From contig CAZHSC010000051.1 in assembly GCA_964534995.1 (NCBI GenBank), forward strand, positions 1 through 25,269: DNA of 25,269 bases, in the 5' to 3' direction. Source of the DNA: JAJTFW01 sp964534995 (lineage in GTDB: Bacteria > Bacteroidota > Bacteroidia > AKYH767-A > OLB10). The notes below the pieces were generated by a model that ran no database searches, had not been told where the DNA came from, and worked only from the letters and a program-made list of their open reading frames with translations. The position numbers were made by a program, and so were the translations under genes. Below are positions 6,487-16,089 of the stretch, piece by piece; the stretch's first letter is position 1, and every line of letters starts with the position of its first letter.

Positions 6487-9390
6487 TTAATACCCAAAAA
6501 TATCGTTGAGTTGAAGTTCCTGTATTTCACCATACTTTTCCAGGCTTTTAAGGTCTAGCAGTTCTTTATTGCCAATAATGGCGAGGCGGTACTTCCTGCC
6601 TTTCAGAAAGTCCTTGTGAAAGGCAACTATATCCTCTGCCTTCATCCTTTTCACTTCTTCATATATGTCTCTCCTGATATCATGGCTATGCCCCATTTTC
6701 CTTTGTGCATGATATGACCTGAGTATGGCTGATTTGCTGATTTTATCCGTGCTGATACTTTGCAACACCCCTACTCTTTCTGTTTCAAAATCCTGTTCAG
6801 ACATCGGCATATTTCTTAGTAATTCCATCATTCCTTCAGCAGCTTCGGGCAGTTTATCGGCTTGCGTACCAATATAAGCTGTGCTAAAATAAGGACGGTC
6901 TAATCGTGAAGGTGGATTATATCGAGAGTTTACGGCATACGCGAGGGCTTTGCTTTCTCTCAACACCTGAAAAACAGGCGATGACATACCACCACCAAAA
7001 TACCTGCTGTACATCAGTACCTTTGGCTGTAACTCCTTACTGTACCCTCCCCCTTTGGCAATAAAATTGATTTCAGCCTGCTTCATATCATAATTAATAA
7101 AAAAAATCTTACCATCCTCTGTATTTTCCAACTCGAATTTTTTAAATGCAGGGATGCTTTGCAATCCCCTTGGGGTATTATGAAATTTACTGAGGGTAGT
7201 CATTACCGTAACGCTGTCCATAGGGCCATAATAACTGACCTCATGTACAAAACCGGTGAGATTTCTTAAAAGGACTGTCAGCTCATAACCTTTCAGTGTT
7301 TTTAATTCCGCATCTCCCAGCAAGTAGGTAGCAGGTGAAGTTGGTCCATACATTGCGTAAGATGTAAGCCTGGAAAGAATTTCCCCTTTGTTCAGTTTAG
7401 CATTTACACGAGACTTTAAAATATCATTTTTAAGATTTTCCAGTGCTTTTTCATCCGGAGTAGGATCCGACAGAATGCTTTCAAGCAACTGTAATGCCGG
7501 GACAAAATTATCCTGTATTCCTTCCATTTGAATTTTAATCTGATCTTCGGCAGCCGAAGCAAAAAAGGAGCATCCTAACTTATAAAATTCCTCTTTTATT
7601 TGCGTAGAAGTTAAACGGCCATTACCAATATAATTAATATACTGGCAAATCACGGGCCACCTTCTGTCGTGGGCGTACCCCATATTGAATTGATAAGTCA
7701 GGCTGAAAAGATGGTTGTCATTGTTCTTCACCATGAATACCGGTATCCCTTTTTTCAATTCGGATTTTACAATGTCCCTTTCAAAATCAATAAATGTCGG
7801 TTCAATTTCTTTTGCTTTCGAATTCAGGATCTTTTTTAAAAAATCAGACTGCTTATCGTTGTTGGTGGGTACCGGAGTAATAGATGGTTTTATAACTTTT
7901 TCTGTGTTTTCATCTACGCCCGTCCTTTTGTAAACGATAACATAATTATCCCCATACCATTTCCTGACAAAATCTATCACTTGTTGTTTATTTATTTTTG
8001 ATAAGCGGTTGAGACGGTTTACCGAAGTACTATAAGGCAAGTCCTGAATCTCACTATTAAGCATAGCAGAGGCTCTTGCGTAGTTATTTTCGTAAGCCTG
8101 CTCCTGTTCCAGCTTCATATTAACGGCGATTGCAGGAATCAGCCAGTCCGGAAAATTACCGGTTTTCAATTCCATGATCTGCTCCATCAATAAATCCCTG
8201 ACCTGTTCCAGCGATTGCCCTTCACGCGGCCGGGCAGAGAAAACATGAACACTGTAATCTTTCATAATAATAGTACTGGATGAAGAGCTCAATACCTTTT
8301 GCTTGTTATTTAAATTAATATCAAGTAAACCAGCCTGTCCATTGGACAGGATATAATCAACAATTGTCAGGACATCTGCATCTTCCGAAGAAGCTCCTCC
8401 GAAACGAAATCCCATGGTTAAACTGGCTGCATCCGGTCCGTATACCTCCTTTACTACCGGATTTTTAATGAACTTTTCCTGTGCTACTTTGAATACCGGA
8501 ATGTCTTTACTAACCATTGATCCGAACTTTTCACGGATCACGCTTATTGCGGAATCCGGGTTAAAATCACCACTCAGCGCGATCACCATATTGTTTGGAA
8601 CATAGTATGTATCATAGTACTCCTTAATTGCTTTTAAGGAAGGGTTTTTCAAATGTTCAATGGTACCAATCGTAGTTTGTTTGCCATACTGGTGATTTTC
8701 AAACAAGCCCCTGAATAAATTTTCAAATACTTTTGAAGCATCGCTATCCAGAGACCTGTTCTTCTCCTCGTATACAGCTTCAAGTTCTGTATGAAACAAA
8801 CGCATCACCGGCTTTCGGAAACGTTCGGCTTCAACTGTTAAAAAATTCTCCAATTGATTAGAAGGAACATCGTTAATATATACGGTTTGCTCATTTGAAG
8901 TATAGGCATTTACCTTGGTAACTCCCATCCCGGCCATCATTTTGTCGAACTCATTGGGTATTGCATACCGTGCTGCAATTCCAGAAATGGAATCAATCGA
9001 TTGATAAATACGAGTCCTGTGGGCACTATCTTTGGTATTTCCATATTTCTCAAACAAACTGAAAATACTGTCAATTAAAGGCGCCTCCTTCTGATAATCG
9101 GAAGTACCATAAACATCTGTTCCTTTAAATAACATATGTTCCAGGTAATGAGCCAGGCCGGAATGAGTAGCTGGATCGTGTTTTGATCCTGCTTTGACTC
9201 CAATCATGGATTGAAATCTGGGCTCATCTTTATGAACAGATAAATATACTTTCAGCCCATTATCCAATGTATAAATCCGGGCTTTAAGCGGGTCACCCGG
9301 AATGGAATCGTATTCGGACAGGTTGCCTTGTTGTGCAGAGGCGGCAATCGACAACAATATGATTATCAGTAATATGAATAAACGGTGCAT
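6487..9390 (-). CDS. M16 family zinc metallopeptidase, tandem two-domain form
   Basis: A 967-residue periplasmic or surface protease of the pitrilysin/insulinase family. A signal peptide (MHRLFILLIIILLSIAASAQ) is followed by an active M16 unit with the inverted zinc motif HYLEH at 81-85. The second motif ELEAVYEE (202-209) reproduces the Glu-x6-Glu spacing of pitrilysin, making E209 the likely third zinc ligand. The distance from the HxxEH to this Glu is about 48 residues longer than in pitrilysin, because of an inserted helical segment (about 100-150), which I recall as common in Bacteroidota M16 proteins. The C-terminal half (about 540-967) is an M16-like unit without a zinc motif, so one chain supplies both halves of the peptide chamber. 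Likely substrates are peptides or unfolded segments. Confidence 0.93.
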   Translation of the reverse strand: MHRLFILLIIILLSIAASAQQGNLSEYDSIPGDPLKARIYTLDNGLKVYLSVHKDEPRFQSMIGVKAGSKHDPATHSGLAHYLEHMLFKGTDVYGTSDYQKEAPLIDSIFSLFEKYGNTKDSAHRTRIYQSIDSISGIAARYAIPNEFDKMMAGMGVTKVNAYTSNEQTVYINDVPSNQLENFLTVEAERFRKPVMRLFHTELEAVYEEKNRSLDSDASKVFENLFRGLFENHQYGKQTTIGTIEHLKNPSLKAIKEYYDTYYVPNNMVIALSGDFNPDSAISVIREKFGSMVSKDIPVFKVAQEKFIKNPVVKEVYGPDAASLTMGFRFGGASSEDADVLTIVDYILSNGQAGLLDINLNNKQKVLSSSSSTIIMKDYSVHVFSARPREGQSLEQVRDLLMEQIMELKTGNFPDWLIPAIAVNMKLEQEQAYENNYARASAMLNSEIQDLPYSTSVNRLNRLSKINKQQVIDFVRKWYGDNYVIVYKRTGVDENTEKVIKPSITPVPTNNDKQSDFLKKILNSKAKEIEPTFIDFERDIVKSELKKGIPVFMVKNNDNHLFSLTYQFNMGYAHDRRWPVICQYINYIGNGRLTSTQIKEEFYKLGCSFFASAAEDQIKIQMEGIQDNFVPALQLLESILSDPTPDEKALENLKNDILKSRVNAKLNKGEILSRLTSYAMYGPTSPATYLLGDAELKTLKGYELTVLLRNLTGFVHEVSYYGPMDSVTVMTTLSKFHNTPRGLQSIPAFKKFELENTEDGKIFFINYDMKQAEINFIAKGGGYSKELQPKVLMYSRYFGGGMSSPVFQVLRESKALAYAVNSRYNPPSRLDRPYFSTAYIGTQADKLPEAAEGMMELLRNMPMSEQDFETERVGVLQSISTDKISKSAILRSYHAQRKMGHSHDIRRDIYEEVKRMKAEDIVAFHKDFLKGRKYRLAIIGNKELLDLKSLEKYGEIQELQLNDIFGY

Positions 9391-9416
9391 GTATTTTTAG
9401 CTTGGTTTTGAAAAAT

Positions 9417-9424
9417 CAAAATTA
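9417..9424 (-). promoter_or_regulatory. Putative -7 box of the M16 peptidase gene
   Basis: The minus strand reads TAATTTTG, matching TAnnTTTG, 26 bases before the start codon at 9390. A -33 TTG at the normal distance is not evident. Confidence 0.45.
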
Positions 9425-9534
9425 CCCATATTCCAATTGGTGAGGGTGCCAGGAAGTAATTTTACCCATGAATTTCTGAAATAGGCTTATAATTACTTTT
9501 CTTTCCATTGCCTTTTTAGCATTTTTGTAAATCC

Positions 9535-12009
9535 ATGAAGCAACTATTGATTCGATTAAATTTAATCATTGTAATCCTGTTATTTCCCTTTGCCATATTG
9601 GGTCAGTCGCTGGCTGGCCGGTATTGGTATTTTGGTAATATGGCTGGGCTTGATTTTTCGACAAATCCTCCAACCGCCCTTACAAACAGCGCGATGAATG
9701 CTTTTGAGGGTTGTGCTACCATTGCTGATATTGCGGGTAATTTGCAGTTTTATACCAATGGCAATATTGTTTGGGATAAGACGCATACACCGATGCCTTC
9801 AGGAACCGGACTCAACGGTGACGGAGCTGCCACCCAAACCGCGATCATTGTACCCTTCCCACTGCAACCGTCTAAATATTTTGTCTTTACGGTGGATACA
9901 AATGGAGGTTCCCGTGGATTATGTTACAGTGAGGTGGATATGAACCTCAATGGCGGAAATGGTGATGTAACTACCAAGAATGTGCAATTGATTACTCCTG
10001 TAACCGAAAAGTTAACAGCAGTACGACATGCAAATGGTGTGGATGTTTGGGTTGTGGTGCATGGCTGGAACAGCAATGAATTTATGGCTTACCTGGTCAC
10101 CAGTGCAGGAATCAATGCAAATCCGGTTATTTCGGCTACCGGCCTTGTGCACGGTGGACTTTTTTCTAACGCGCACGGCTATATGAAAGCTTCCTCCGAC
10201 GCTCAAAAAATCGCCTGTGCCATACGGGGACTAAGGCAATGTGAGTTGTTTGACTTTAATAATATTAATGGCCAGGTAAGTAACCCTGTAACCATCAATT
10301 TTACCCCTCAGATCTATGGCCTTGAATTCTCGCCCGACAACAGGTTTCTCTATGTGGCAACCACCACCAATCCCGGTGATATCTATCAATATGATATCAG
10401 TTTAGGGAACAGCGCTGCCATCATCGCTTCGGGTCAGTCCATCGGTTCCATTCCCATGTTTTTGGGTGCGATGCAACAGGGTATCGACGGAAAAATCTAC
10501 ATCAGTCAATACCAGTCCACCTCCTTAGCGGCTATCATGCAGCCCAACTTGCAGGGGGCGGCGGCGGGACTCTCATCAAATGCCATTTTTCTCGGAGGAA
10601 AAACTTCACAATACGGGCTTCCGAATTTTTTACAAAGCTTTTTTATAATCGCCGACTACAGTTATACTGATACCTGCAGTGGCCTTGCCACAAATTTTAC
10701 TACCATTTTTGCAGGTCCCGATTCTGTAAAGTGGACTTTTGGCGATCCTGTTTCAGGCAGTTTAAATTTTAGCAATCAGTTAAATCCGCAACATATATTT
10801 TCAACGGCCGGACCTTATACAGTTGAGTTAATCGTATATCAAGGTTTATTGAGTGATACCGTAAGGAAAACCATACAGATATTAGGCACTCCCGATCCGG
10901 ACCTTGGCAACGATGTGAGTGATTGTATCGGAAATTCCGTTACATTGAATCCCGGCACCTTTACAGGAGCTAATATTGTTTGGCAGGATGGCAGTACAGC
11001 ACCTACTTTAAATATCAACACAGATGGAACCTATTGGGTAGAAGTGGAACTGAACGGTTGTATCGGGCGCGACACGATTTCCGCTATTTTTAATCCTGTT
11101 CCGGTAGTGGATCTTGGCAATACACAAAACCTTTGTGATGGAGATACTTTATATCTGGATGCCGGAAATCCCGGGGCAGTTTACTTGTGGCAAAACGGAA
11201 ATACATCGCAGGTATTTCCTGTAACACAAACCGGCTCCTATTCGGTAACGGTAAGTATTGGCACATGCACAGCCAGTGATCAGGTACTGATTAATTTTGA
11301 TCCGGTGCCATTTGTTGCATTCGGTCAGGACACCACCATCTGCAAAGGATTTCCTATTTTCCTGGATGCCACTAATGCGAATGCCAGCTATATTTGGCAG
11401 GATGGAAGTACGGATCCATTTATTTTCGCGGAAGATCCGGGAGTATATTCAGTGATCATTAGCATTGGAAATTGCACCGCATCTGACACTATTACCATAG
11501 ATCAACAGGATAAACCCAGTGTCTTTTTAGGTGAAGACTCCATCTTATGCGCCGGTCAGCGTCTTGTACTTAGTGCCTACAATTATGGTGCTACTTATTC
11601 CTGGCAGGATGGCTCAAGCGATAGCCTGTTCCTTCCGGAAATTACGGGCTTGTATTATGCCACCGCCGTTAATCAGTGCGGGATATCCGCAGATTCCATT
11701 TTTCTTACTTTCAATATTTGCAATTGTCTGGTATACATTCCAAACGCTTTTACACCCAACAGGGATAATAAAAATGAGGTTTTTAATTATCAGGCAAACT
11801 GTACTGATTTTAAGGCAAAACTTGAAATATATAACCGATTCGGGCAAAGGCTGTTTATAAGCGAGGACCCACTGGTGGGATGGAATGGTACTTTTGAAGG
11901 AAAGGATGCAGTTGAAGGGGCCTATGTTTATTTCCTCACCTATTCCGGTTATGACAACGGAAGATTTCTTGAAGAGAAAGTAAGAGACACATTCCTTCTT
12001 CTCAGATAG
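9535..12009 (+). CDS. T9SS cargo with propeller, PKD, four cysteine-paired repeats and CHU_C domain
   Basis: An 824-residue secreted protein. After a signal peptide (about 1-23) comes a beta-propeller-like region (about 27-370; RYWYFGNMAGLDF, SPDNRFLYVATTT, DGKIYISQYQ). A PKD-type domain follows (about 385-450; VKWTFGDPVSG ... HIFSTAGPYTVELIV). Then four tandem Ig-like repeats start at residues 457, 527, 596 and 665 with a period of 69-70. Each has a Cys near its start (SDCIGN, NLCDGD, TICKGF, ILCAGQ), a central WQDGS/WQNGN motif and a Cys near its end (NGCIG, GTCTA, GNCTA, NQCGI). The C-terminus (729-824, VYIPNAFTPNRDNKNEVF, YNRFGQRLF, WNGTFEGK, GAYVYFL) is a gliding-motility-associated CHU_C domain, a type B-like T9SS signal. 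Role: probable surface adhesin or structural protein; ligand unknown. Confidence 0.9.
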   Translation: MKQLLIRLNLIIVILLFPFAILGQSLAGRYWYFGNMAGLDFSTNPPTALTNSAMNAFEGCATIADIAGNLQFYTNGNIVWDKTHTPMPSGTGLNGDGAATQTAIIVPFPLQPSKYFVFTVDTNGGSRGLCYSEVDMNLNGGNGDVTTKNVQLITPVTEKLTAVRHANGVDVWVVVHGWNSNEFMAYLVTSAGINANPVISATGLVHGGLFSNAHGYMKASSDAQKIACAIRGLRQCELFDFNNINGQVSNPVTINFTPQIYGLEFSPDNRFLYVATTTNPGDIYQYDISLGNSAAIIASGQSIGSIPMFLGAMQQGIDGKIYISQYQSTSLAAIMQPNLQGAAAGLSSNAIFLGGKTSQYGLPNFLQSFFIIADYSYTDTCSGLATNFTTIFAGPDSVKWTFGDPVSGSLNFSNQLNPQHIFSTAGPYTVELIVYQGLLSDTVRKTIQILGTPDPDLGNDVSDCIGNSVTLNPGTFTGANIVWQDGSTAPTLNINTDGTYWVEVELNGCIGRDTISAIFNPVPVVDLGNTQNLCDGDTLYLDAGNPGAVYLWQNGNTSQVFPVTQTGSYSVTVSIGTCTASDQVLINFDPVPFVAFGQDTTICKGFPIFLDATNANASYIWQDGSTDPFIFAEDPGVYSVIISIGNCTASDTITIDQQDKPSVFLGEDSILCAGQRLVLSAYNYGATYSWQDGSSDSLFLPEITGLYYATAVNQCGISADSIFLTFNICNCLVYIPNAFTPNRDNKNEVFNYQANCTDFKAKLEIYNRFGQRLFISEDPLVGWNGTFEGKDAVEGAYVYFLTYSGYDNGRFLEEKVRDTFLLLR

Positions 12010-12132
12010 TATTTTGAGCAAAACTAAATTTTCAACAGTGCTTTTATTTAGATGTTGATAAATTAAGTCAACCATATTCATTCCATTGAACAAGTACCCT
12101 TACTTTTAGTGGTATGCGTGGAGAAGGCTTCC

Positions 12133-12140
12133 TATCTTTG
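12133..12140 (+). promoter_or_regulatory. Promoter -7 box for the UPF0173-par operon
   Basis: TATCTTTG is the best form of the Bacteroidota -7 box (TAnnTTTG), 53 bases before the ATG at 12194. Upstream at 12105-12112, TTTTAGTGG is a weak -33 candidate. No other equally good box precedes the run of seven co-oriented genes that follows. Confidence 0.6.
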
Positions 12141-12193
12141 AAATTCGCCAAAATCTGAAACTTCTCACCTTCTGGGTTTATCTATAGGACGTT

Positions 12194-12874
12194 ATGAAAA
12201 TCACCTATTACGGTCATTCCTGCTTCACGTTGGAAGTTAATGGTTTTACTATTCTTTTTGATCCGTTTATTACTCCGAATGAACTTGCAGCAAAGGTAGA
12301 TATCCAAAATATCAAGGCTGATTTCATTCTTATTTCACATGGACATGAAGATCATATTGCCGATGCCATTGTCATCGCAAAAAATACCAGTGCAAAGGTT
12401 ATAAGTAACTGGGAAATAGTGTCTTGGCTTGAAAAGCAAGGTCTTGCAAATACCCACCCCATGAATATTGGAGGCCATTGGTTCTTTGATTTTGGAAAGG
12501 TGAAATGTGTAAATGCTGTACACAGTTCTTCACTTCCTGATGGTACCTATGGTGGGAATCCAATGGGTTTCCTCCTCGAAACGGTTGAAGGAAATGTGTA
12601 TTATGCCGGCGATACAGCACTTACACTGGATATGAAACTCATTGGTGATTATAAACGCATTGACCTGGCTTTCCTTCCCCTGGGAAATAATTTTACGATG
12701 GGGATAGATAATGCAGTACTGGCTTCCGATTTTATACGTTGTGAGAAAATTATTGGAATGCATTACGACACGTTCGATTATATAAAAATAGATCACGACG
12801 AAGCGTATGGTAAGTTTGCGGCCGCCGGAAAAGAACTCATCTTACTTCAAATAGCACAATGCATATCACTGTAA
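12194..12874 (+). CDS. UPF0173-type metal-dependent hydrolase (metallo-beta-lactamase fold)
   Basis: A 226-residue cytoplasmic protein of the UlaG-like metallo-beta-lactamase superfamily. The metal-binding motif HGHEDH lies at 49-54, with further ligands H110, D140 (YYAGDTA) and H190 (GMHYDTF). The N-terminus MKITYYGHSCF and the LFDPFI strand are hallmarks of the UPF0173 group. Length is typical. The physiological substrate of this group is not established. It is the first gene of the probable operon; 34 bases separate it from parA. Family call is firm; whether it is functionally linked to segregation is unknown. Confidence 0.92.
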   Translation: MKITYYGHSCFTLEVNGFTILFDPFITPNELAAKVDIQNIKADFILISHGHEDHIADAIVIAKNTSAKVISNWEIVSWLEKQGLANTHPMNIGGHWFFDFGKVKCVNAVHSSSLPDGTYGGNPMGFLLETVEGNVYYAGDTALTLDMKLIGDYKRIDLAFLPLGNNFTMGIDNAVLASDFIRCEKIIGMHYDTFDYIKIDHDEAYGKFAAAGKELILLQIAQCISL

Positions 12875-12908
12875 ATCAGTTTATAATATTATCTAAATAA
12901 GTCTTGAA

Positions 12909-13745
12909 ATGGCAAAAATTATTGCAATAGCGAATCAGAAAGGAGGTGTAGGCAAGACTACAACTGCAATCAACCTGGCAGCAAGCCTGGCTGTTTTGGA
13001 ATATAAAACCTTATTAGTGGATGCTGATCCCCAAGCCAATGCAACTTCAGGAGTTGGTTTTGATCCACGAACCGTTAAAACTTCTATTTATGAATGCATT
13101 ATAAATGAAGTTTCGCCAAAAGATATCATCCTGGAAACAAAAACGCCTCATTTATACCTCCTGCCTTCTCATATTGATCTCGTTGGAGCTGAAATTGAAA
13201 TGATTCAGATGCCGAACCGGGAGAAGATGATGAAGCAGGTGTTGGAGGGTATTCATGAAAATTTTGATTTTATTATCATTGATTGTTCACCATCACTTGG
13301 ATTAATTACTATTAACGCGTTAACCGGAGCCGACTCAGTAATCATTCCGGTACAGTGTGAATATTTTGCACTGGAAGGTTTGGGTAAACTTTTAAATACA
13401 ATTAAAATTGTTCAGAGCCGGTTGAATCCGGAACTGGCCATTGAAGGAATATTACTTACCATGTATGATATGCGATTGCGTCTGAGTAATCAGGTGGTAG
13501 AAGAAGTTAAAACGCATTTTCAGGATATGGTATTTGACACCATCATTCAGCGAAATACAAAATTGGGTGAAGCTCCCAGCTTTGGAGAAAGCATTATTAT
13601 GCATGATGCTGCAAGCAAAGGAGCTATAAATTACCTGAATCTGGCAAGGGAAATTCTTCAGAAAAATAACATGACAGGAATGTCGGCAGAGGAAAAGGTG
13701 ATGACTGATAAAGTCATGGAGAAATTAAAGATATCTGAGAATTAA
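12909..13745 (+). CDS. parA: ParA/Soj chromosome-partitioning ATPase
   Basis: A 278-residue ParA-type ATPase that binds DNA non-specifically as an ATP dimer and is released by ParB stimulation, segregating chromosome origins. The deviant Walker A KGGVGKTT (11-18) with its signature lysine K11, the A' motif LLVDADPQANAT (35-46) and Walker B FIIIDCSPSLG (about 121-131) are all present. There is no N-terminal HTH, so this is the Soj-type chromosomal form. It lies 22 bases before the parB ATG. No canonical parS was found in the window. Confidence 0.97.
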   Translation: MAKIIAIANQKGGVGKTTTAINLAASLAVLEYKTLLVDADPQANATSGVGFDPRTVKTSIYECIINEVSPKDIILETKTPHLYLLPSHIDLVGAEIEMIQMPNREKMMKQVLEGIHENFDFIIIDCSPSLGLITINALTGADSVIIPVQCEYFALEGLGKLLNTIKIVQSRLNPELAIEGILLTMYDMRLRLSNQVVEEVKTHFQDMVFDTIIQRNTKLGEAPSFGESIIMHDAASKGAINYLNLAREILQKNNMTGMSAEEKVMTDKVMEKLKISEN

Positions 13746-13767
13746 AAATTCATTGAAAGAAATTGCT

Positions 13768-14685
13768 ATGTCAACAAAGAAATCAGCACTTGGAAAAGGT
13801 TTAAGTGCACTGCTCGAAGGAAATATTTCATCTGACCCAGTAGAAAAAGTACAGGCTCCCACCGATTCCTTAAACAGTGGCACCAAGGTAATGGCAGGCA
13901 ATGTAGCCCTGATTCCCCTTTCTCAAATTGAAGCGAATCCTTTTCAGCCGCGTACCGAATTTGATGAATCAGCTTTAAAGGAATTAGCTGAATCCATACA
14001 AACTCAAGGTATTATTCAGCCGATTACCGTTCGTAAAATGGGGCCGGAACGGTACCAGATCATCAGCGGGGAAAGGCGTTATAAGGCATCGAAGCTGGCG
14101 GGGCTAAGTTCTGTTCCCGCGTATGTCCGGACAGCCAATGACCAATCCATGCTGGAAATGGCATTGGTGGAAAATATTCAGCGTGAAAATTTAAATGCCC
14201 TCGAAATCGCGATCAGTTATCAGCGCCTGATTGAGGAATGCCAGCTTACACAGGAAGGATTGGGTGAAAGAGTTGGAAAAGACCGGAGTACCGTAACAAA
14301 TTATTTGCGTTTACTGAAACTCCCTCCACAAATTCAATTTGCCATTCGTGACGGCCGTATTACTATGGGACATGCCAGGGCCATTCTGGGTGTGGATGAT
14401 ATTGGCATGCAGTTGAAAGTTTTTAATGATATTCTGGAAAACGATTTATCCGTTCGGAAAGTTGAAAATCTGGTTCGCCAGAATGCCCCAAAAAAGGCGG
14501 GGAAAAAAGAAAGGAATAAGTCGCCCTGGGCCATCGAAATCAGAAATCTTGAAGACCGATTGGAACACCGCTATGAAACCAAGGTTGAGATAAAACATAA
14601 AGACAACGGTAGCGGGCAGATTCTCATAAACTATTTCAGTAACGATGACCTGAATCGTCTGATGGATTTATTGGACTTTGACTGA
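13768..14685 (+). CDS. parB: ParB/Spo0J chromosome-partitioning protein
   Basis: A 305-residue CTP-dependent clamp that loads at parS and spreads on DNA. It opens with the ParA-interacting segment MSTKKSALGKGLSALLEG. The ParB/Srx domain (about 47-140) contains the arginine-rich CTP box GERRYKA (101-107) and ENIQRENLN (135-143). An HTH (about 160-185, TQEGLGERVGKDRSTVTNYL) and a C-terminal dimerisation region (about 252-305) follow. An upstream in-frame TTG (13753) exists, but the ATG at 13768, with GAAAGA seven bases before, places the conserved N-terminus correctly. It overlaps nothing and is followed closely by the DUF5683 gene. Confidence 0.96.
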   Translation: MSTKKSALGKGLSALLEGNISSDPVEKVQAPTDSLNSGTKVMAGNVALIPLSQIEANPFQPRTEFDESALKELAESIQTQGIIQPITVRKMGPERYQIISGERRYKASKLAGLSSVPAYVRTANDQSMLEMALVENIQRENLNALEIAISYQRLIEECQLTQEGLGERVGKDRSTVTNYLRLLKLPPQIQFAIRDGRITMGHARAILGVDDIGMQLKVFNDILENDLSVRKVENLVRQNAPKKAGKKERNKSPWAIEIRNLEDRLEHRYETKVEIKHKDNGSGQILINYFSNDDLNRLMDLLDFD

Positions 14686-14701
14686 GAACAGACCTTTTGA
14701 C

Positions 14702-15316
14702 ATGAGCATGGCGGTTTCTGAACCCGGCTGCCTCCGGAGCCTGAAAAGGATATGGCTATTTTTCCTGATCCTGCCACTTTTATGTAAACCGCTAAAAGCG
14801 CAGGATAGCATGCTTGACAGTGCTGCTTCCAGGTCCTTTGCTGCAAGAGATACAATAAAATCAACTGCTGCACATTCCGTACGTAAAGCGACCCTCTTTT
14901 CAGCCCTTCTTCCTGGTGCCGGTCAGGTATACAATAAAAAAATATGGAAAGTACCGGTTATATATGCAGCTTTTGCCGGGATGACTTATCTGATCCGGTT
15001 CAATAATGAGAACTACAAGAAATTTGAAAACGCTTTGTTATTACGCTATGATGAAGATCCAAATACTGTTGATGAGTATGCGGAGGTATATTCCGATGAT
15101 AATCTCAGATCACTGAGTGATTTCTACCGTCGTAACAGGGATCTTTCTGTAATTGGTTTAAGTGCGGTATACGTTTTAAATATCATTGATGCACATGTGG
15201 ATGCGCATCTCTTCACTTTCAATGTGGATGATAATTTGAGTTTCAACTGGAGTCCTCAGGTTCAGCATGGACCGGGTCATACTACCCCGGGTATTCACCT
15301 ATCACTTAATTTTTAA
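14702..15316 (+). CDS. DUF5683 domain envelope protein
   Basis: A 204-residue protein, uncharacterised family. It has an N-terminal hydrophobic segment (about 17-32) ending KPLKAQDS, consistent with a signal peptide. The DUF5683 hallmark is the stretch KATLFSALLPGAGQVYNKK followed by WKVPVIYAAFAGMTYLI, a second hydrophobic helix, then FNNENYKKF and YRRNRDLSVIGLSAVYVLNI with another helix. The C-terminus ends in beta-like LSFNWSP and GIHLSLNF, the latter with a terminal phenylalanine as in outer-membrane proteins. The start is uncertain: ATG 14702, ATG 14708 or TTG 14678 (which overlaps the parB stop). It sits between parB and dapB, a placement I recall as conserved in Bacteroidota; function unknown. 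Confidence 0.85.
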   Translation: MSMAVSEPGCLRSLKRIWLFFLILPLLCKPLKAQDSMLDSAASRSFAARDTIKSTAAHSVRKATLFSALLPGAGQVYNKKIWKVPVIYAAFAGMTYLIRFNNENYKKFENALLLRYDEDPNTVDEYAEVYSDDNLRSLSDFYRRNRDLSVIGLSAVYVLNIIDAHVDAHLFTFNVDDNLSFNWSPQVQHGPGHTTPGIHLSLNF

Positions 15317-15324
15317 TTCATATC

Positions 15325-16053
15325 ATGAAAATTGCACTGATTGGTACCGGAAAAATGGGGGCTGCAGTAAAACAAAGGGCGCTGCTGGCCGGGCATTCCG
15401 TCGTACTTGAAATCAACCATCTTAACAGGAATCAATTTTCGTTGAAGGATCTGAAGATGGCCGATGTTGCTATTGAATTTACCCGGCCCGACGCAGTAAA
15501 GCAAAATCTTAATTGGTGTCTCGAAGCCGGCGTCCCTGTTGTTTGCGGAACCACGGGCTGGCAGGATCATGCCACGGAAGTTTACAAACGGTTTAATGAG
15601 CAACAAGGCAGCCTCGTTTCAGCCAGTAATTTCAGTATCGGCGTTAACCTGATGTTCAAACTCAGCCGTGAACTGGCAGCCTGGATGCAGCTGCATCCTG
15701 AATATAAACCATTCATAGAGGAGACCCACCATACCTTAAAACTGGATAAACCAAGCGGTACCGCCCTGACCATCGCGTCGGAACTTATGCAGTCCAATAA
15801 CCATATCCGCTCGTGGGCCCTTACGCAAGGAAACATTGAATTAGGCGTTGACGTATTAGCGATTCATTCTATCAGGGAAGGGGACGTGATCGGTAAACAT
15901 GAAATGAGATGGACCTCTCCTATTGATAAAATAAGTATTACCCATGAAGCATTTAACCGGGATGGATTCGCAGCAGGCGCATTGCTGGCAGCTACCTGGT
16001 TGATAGGTAAAAAAGGTGTTTTCGGTATGGAAGATGTACTCTTCGGGAAGTGA
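15325..16053 (+). CDS. dapB: 4-hydroxy-tetrahydrodipicolinate reductase
   Basis: A 242-residue cytoplasmic enzyme that reduces 4-hydroxy-tetrahydrodipicolinate with NAD(P)H, a step toward diaminopimelate for peptidoglycan and lysine. The Rossmann motif IGTGKMG is at 6-12; VVCGTTGW (72-79) and the signature EETHHTLKLDKPSGTA (132-147) supply catalytic H135 and K139. It is somewhat shorter than the E. coli enzyme (273 aa): the region after GHSVVLEI is compact, typical of Bacteroidota DapB. It starts eight bases after the DUF5683 stop, so it is probably co-transcribed. Confidence 0.96.
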   Translation: MKIALIGTGKMGAAVKQRALLAGHSVVLEINHLNRNQFSLKDLKMADVAIEFTRPDAVKQNLNWCLEAGVPVVCGTTGWQDHATEVYKRFNEQQGSLVSASNFSIGVNLMFKLSRELAAWMQLHPEYKPFIEETHHTLKLDKPSGTALTIASELMQSNNHIRSWALTQGNIELGVDVLAIHSIREGDVIGKHEMRWTSPIDKISITHEAFNRDGFAAGALLAATWLIGKKGVFGMEDVLFGK

Positions 16054-16089
16054 ACCCTCTAATATTTCTGTATCAAGCTATTCATTTTC

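Noticed and set aside
11614..12093. 159-codon minus-strand open frame over the end of the CHU_C protein gene
   Set aside because: It overlaps the conserved CHU_C coding sequence, shows no recognisable domain, and has no promoter box on that strand.
12909..14685. Search for a parS site near parAB
   Set aside because: No sequence close to the TGTTTCACGTGAAACA consensus was seen by eye; CACGTG or CACGTGA fragments elsewhere (3742, 5160, 25235) lack the outer arms.
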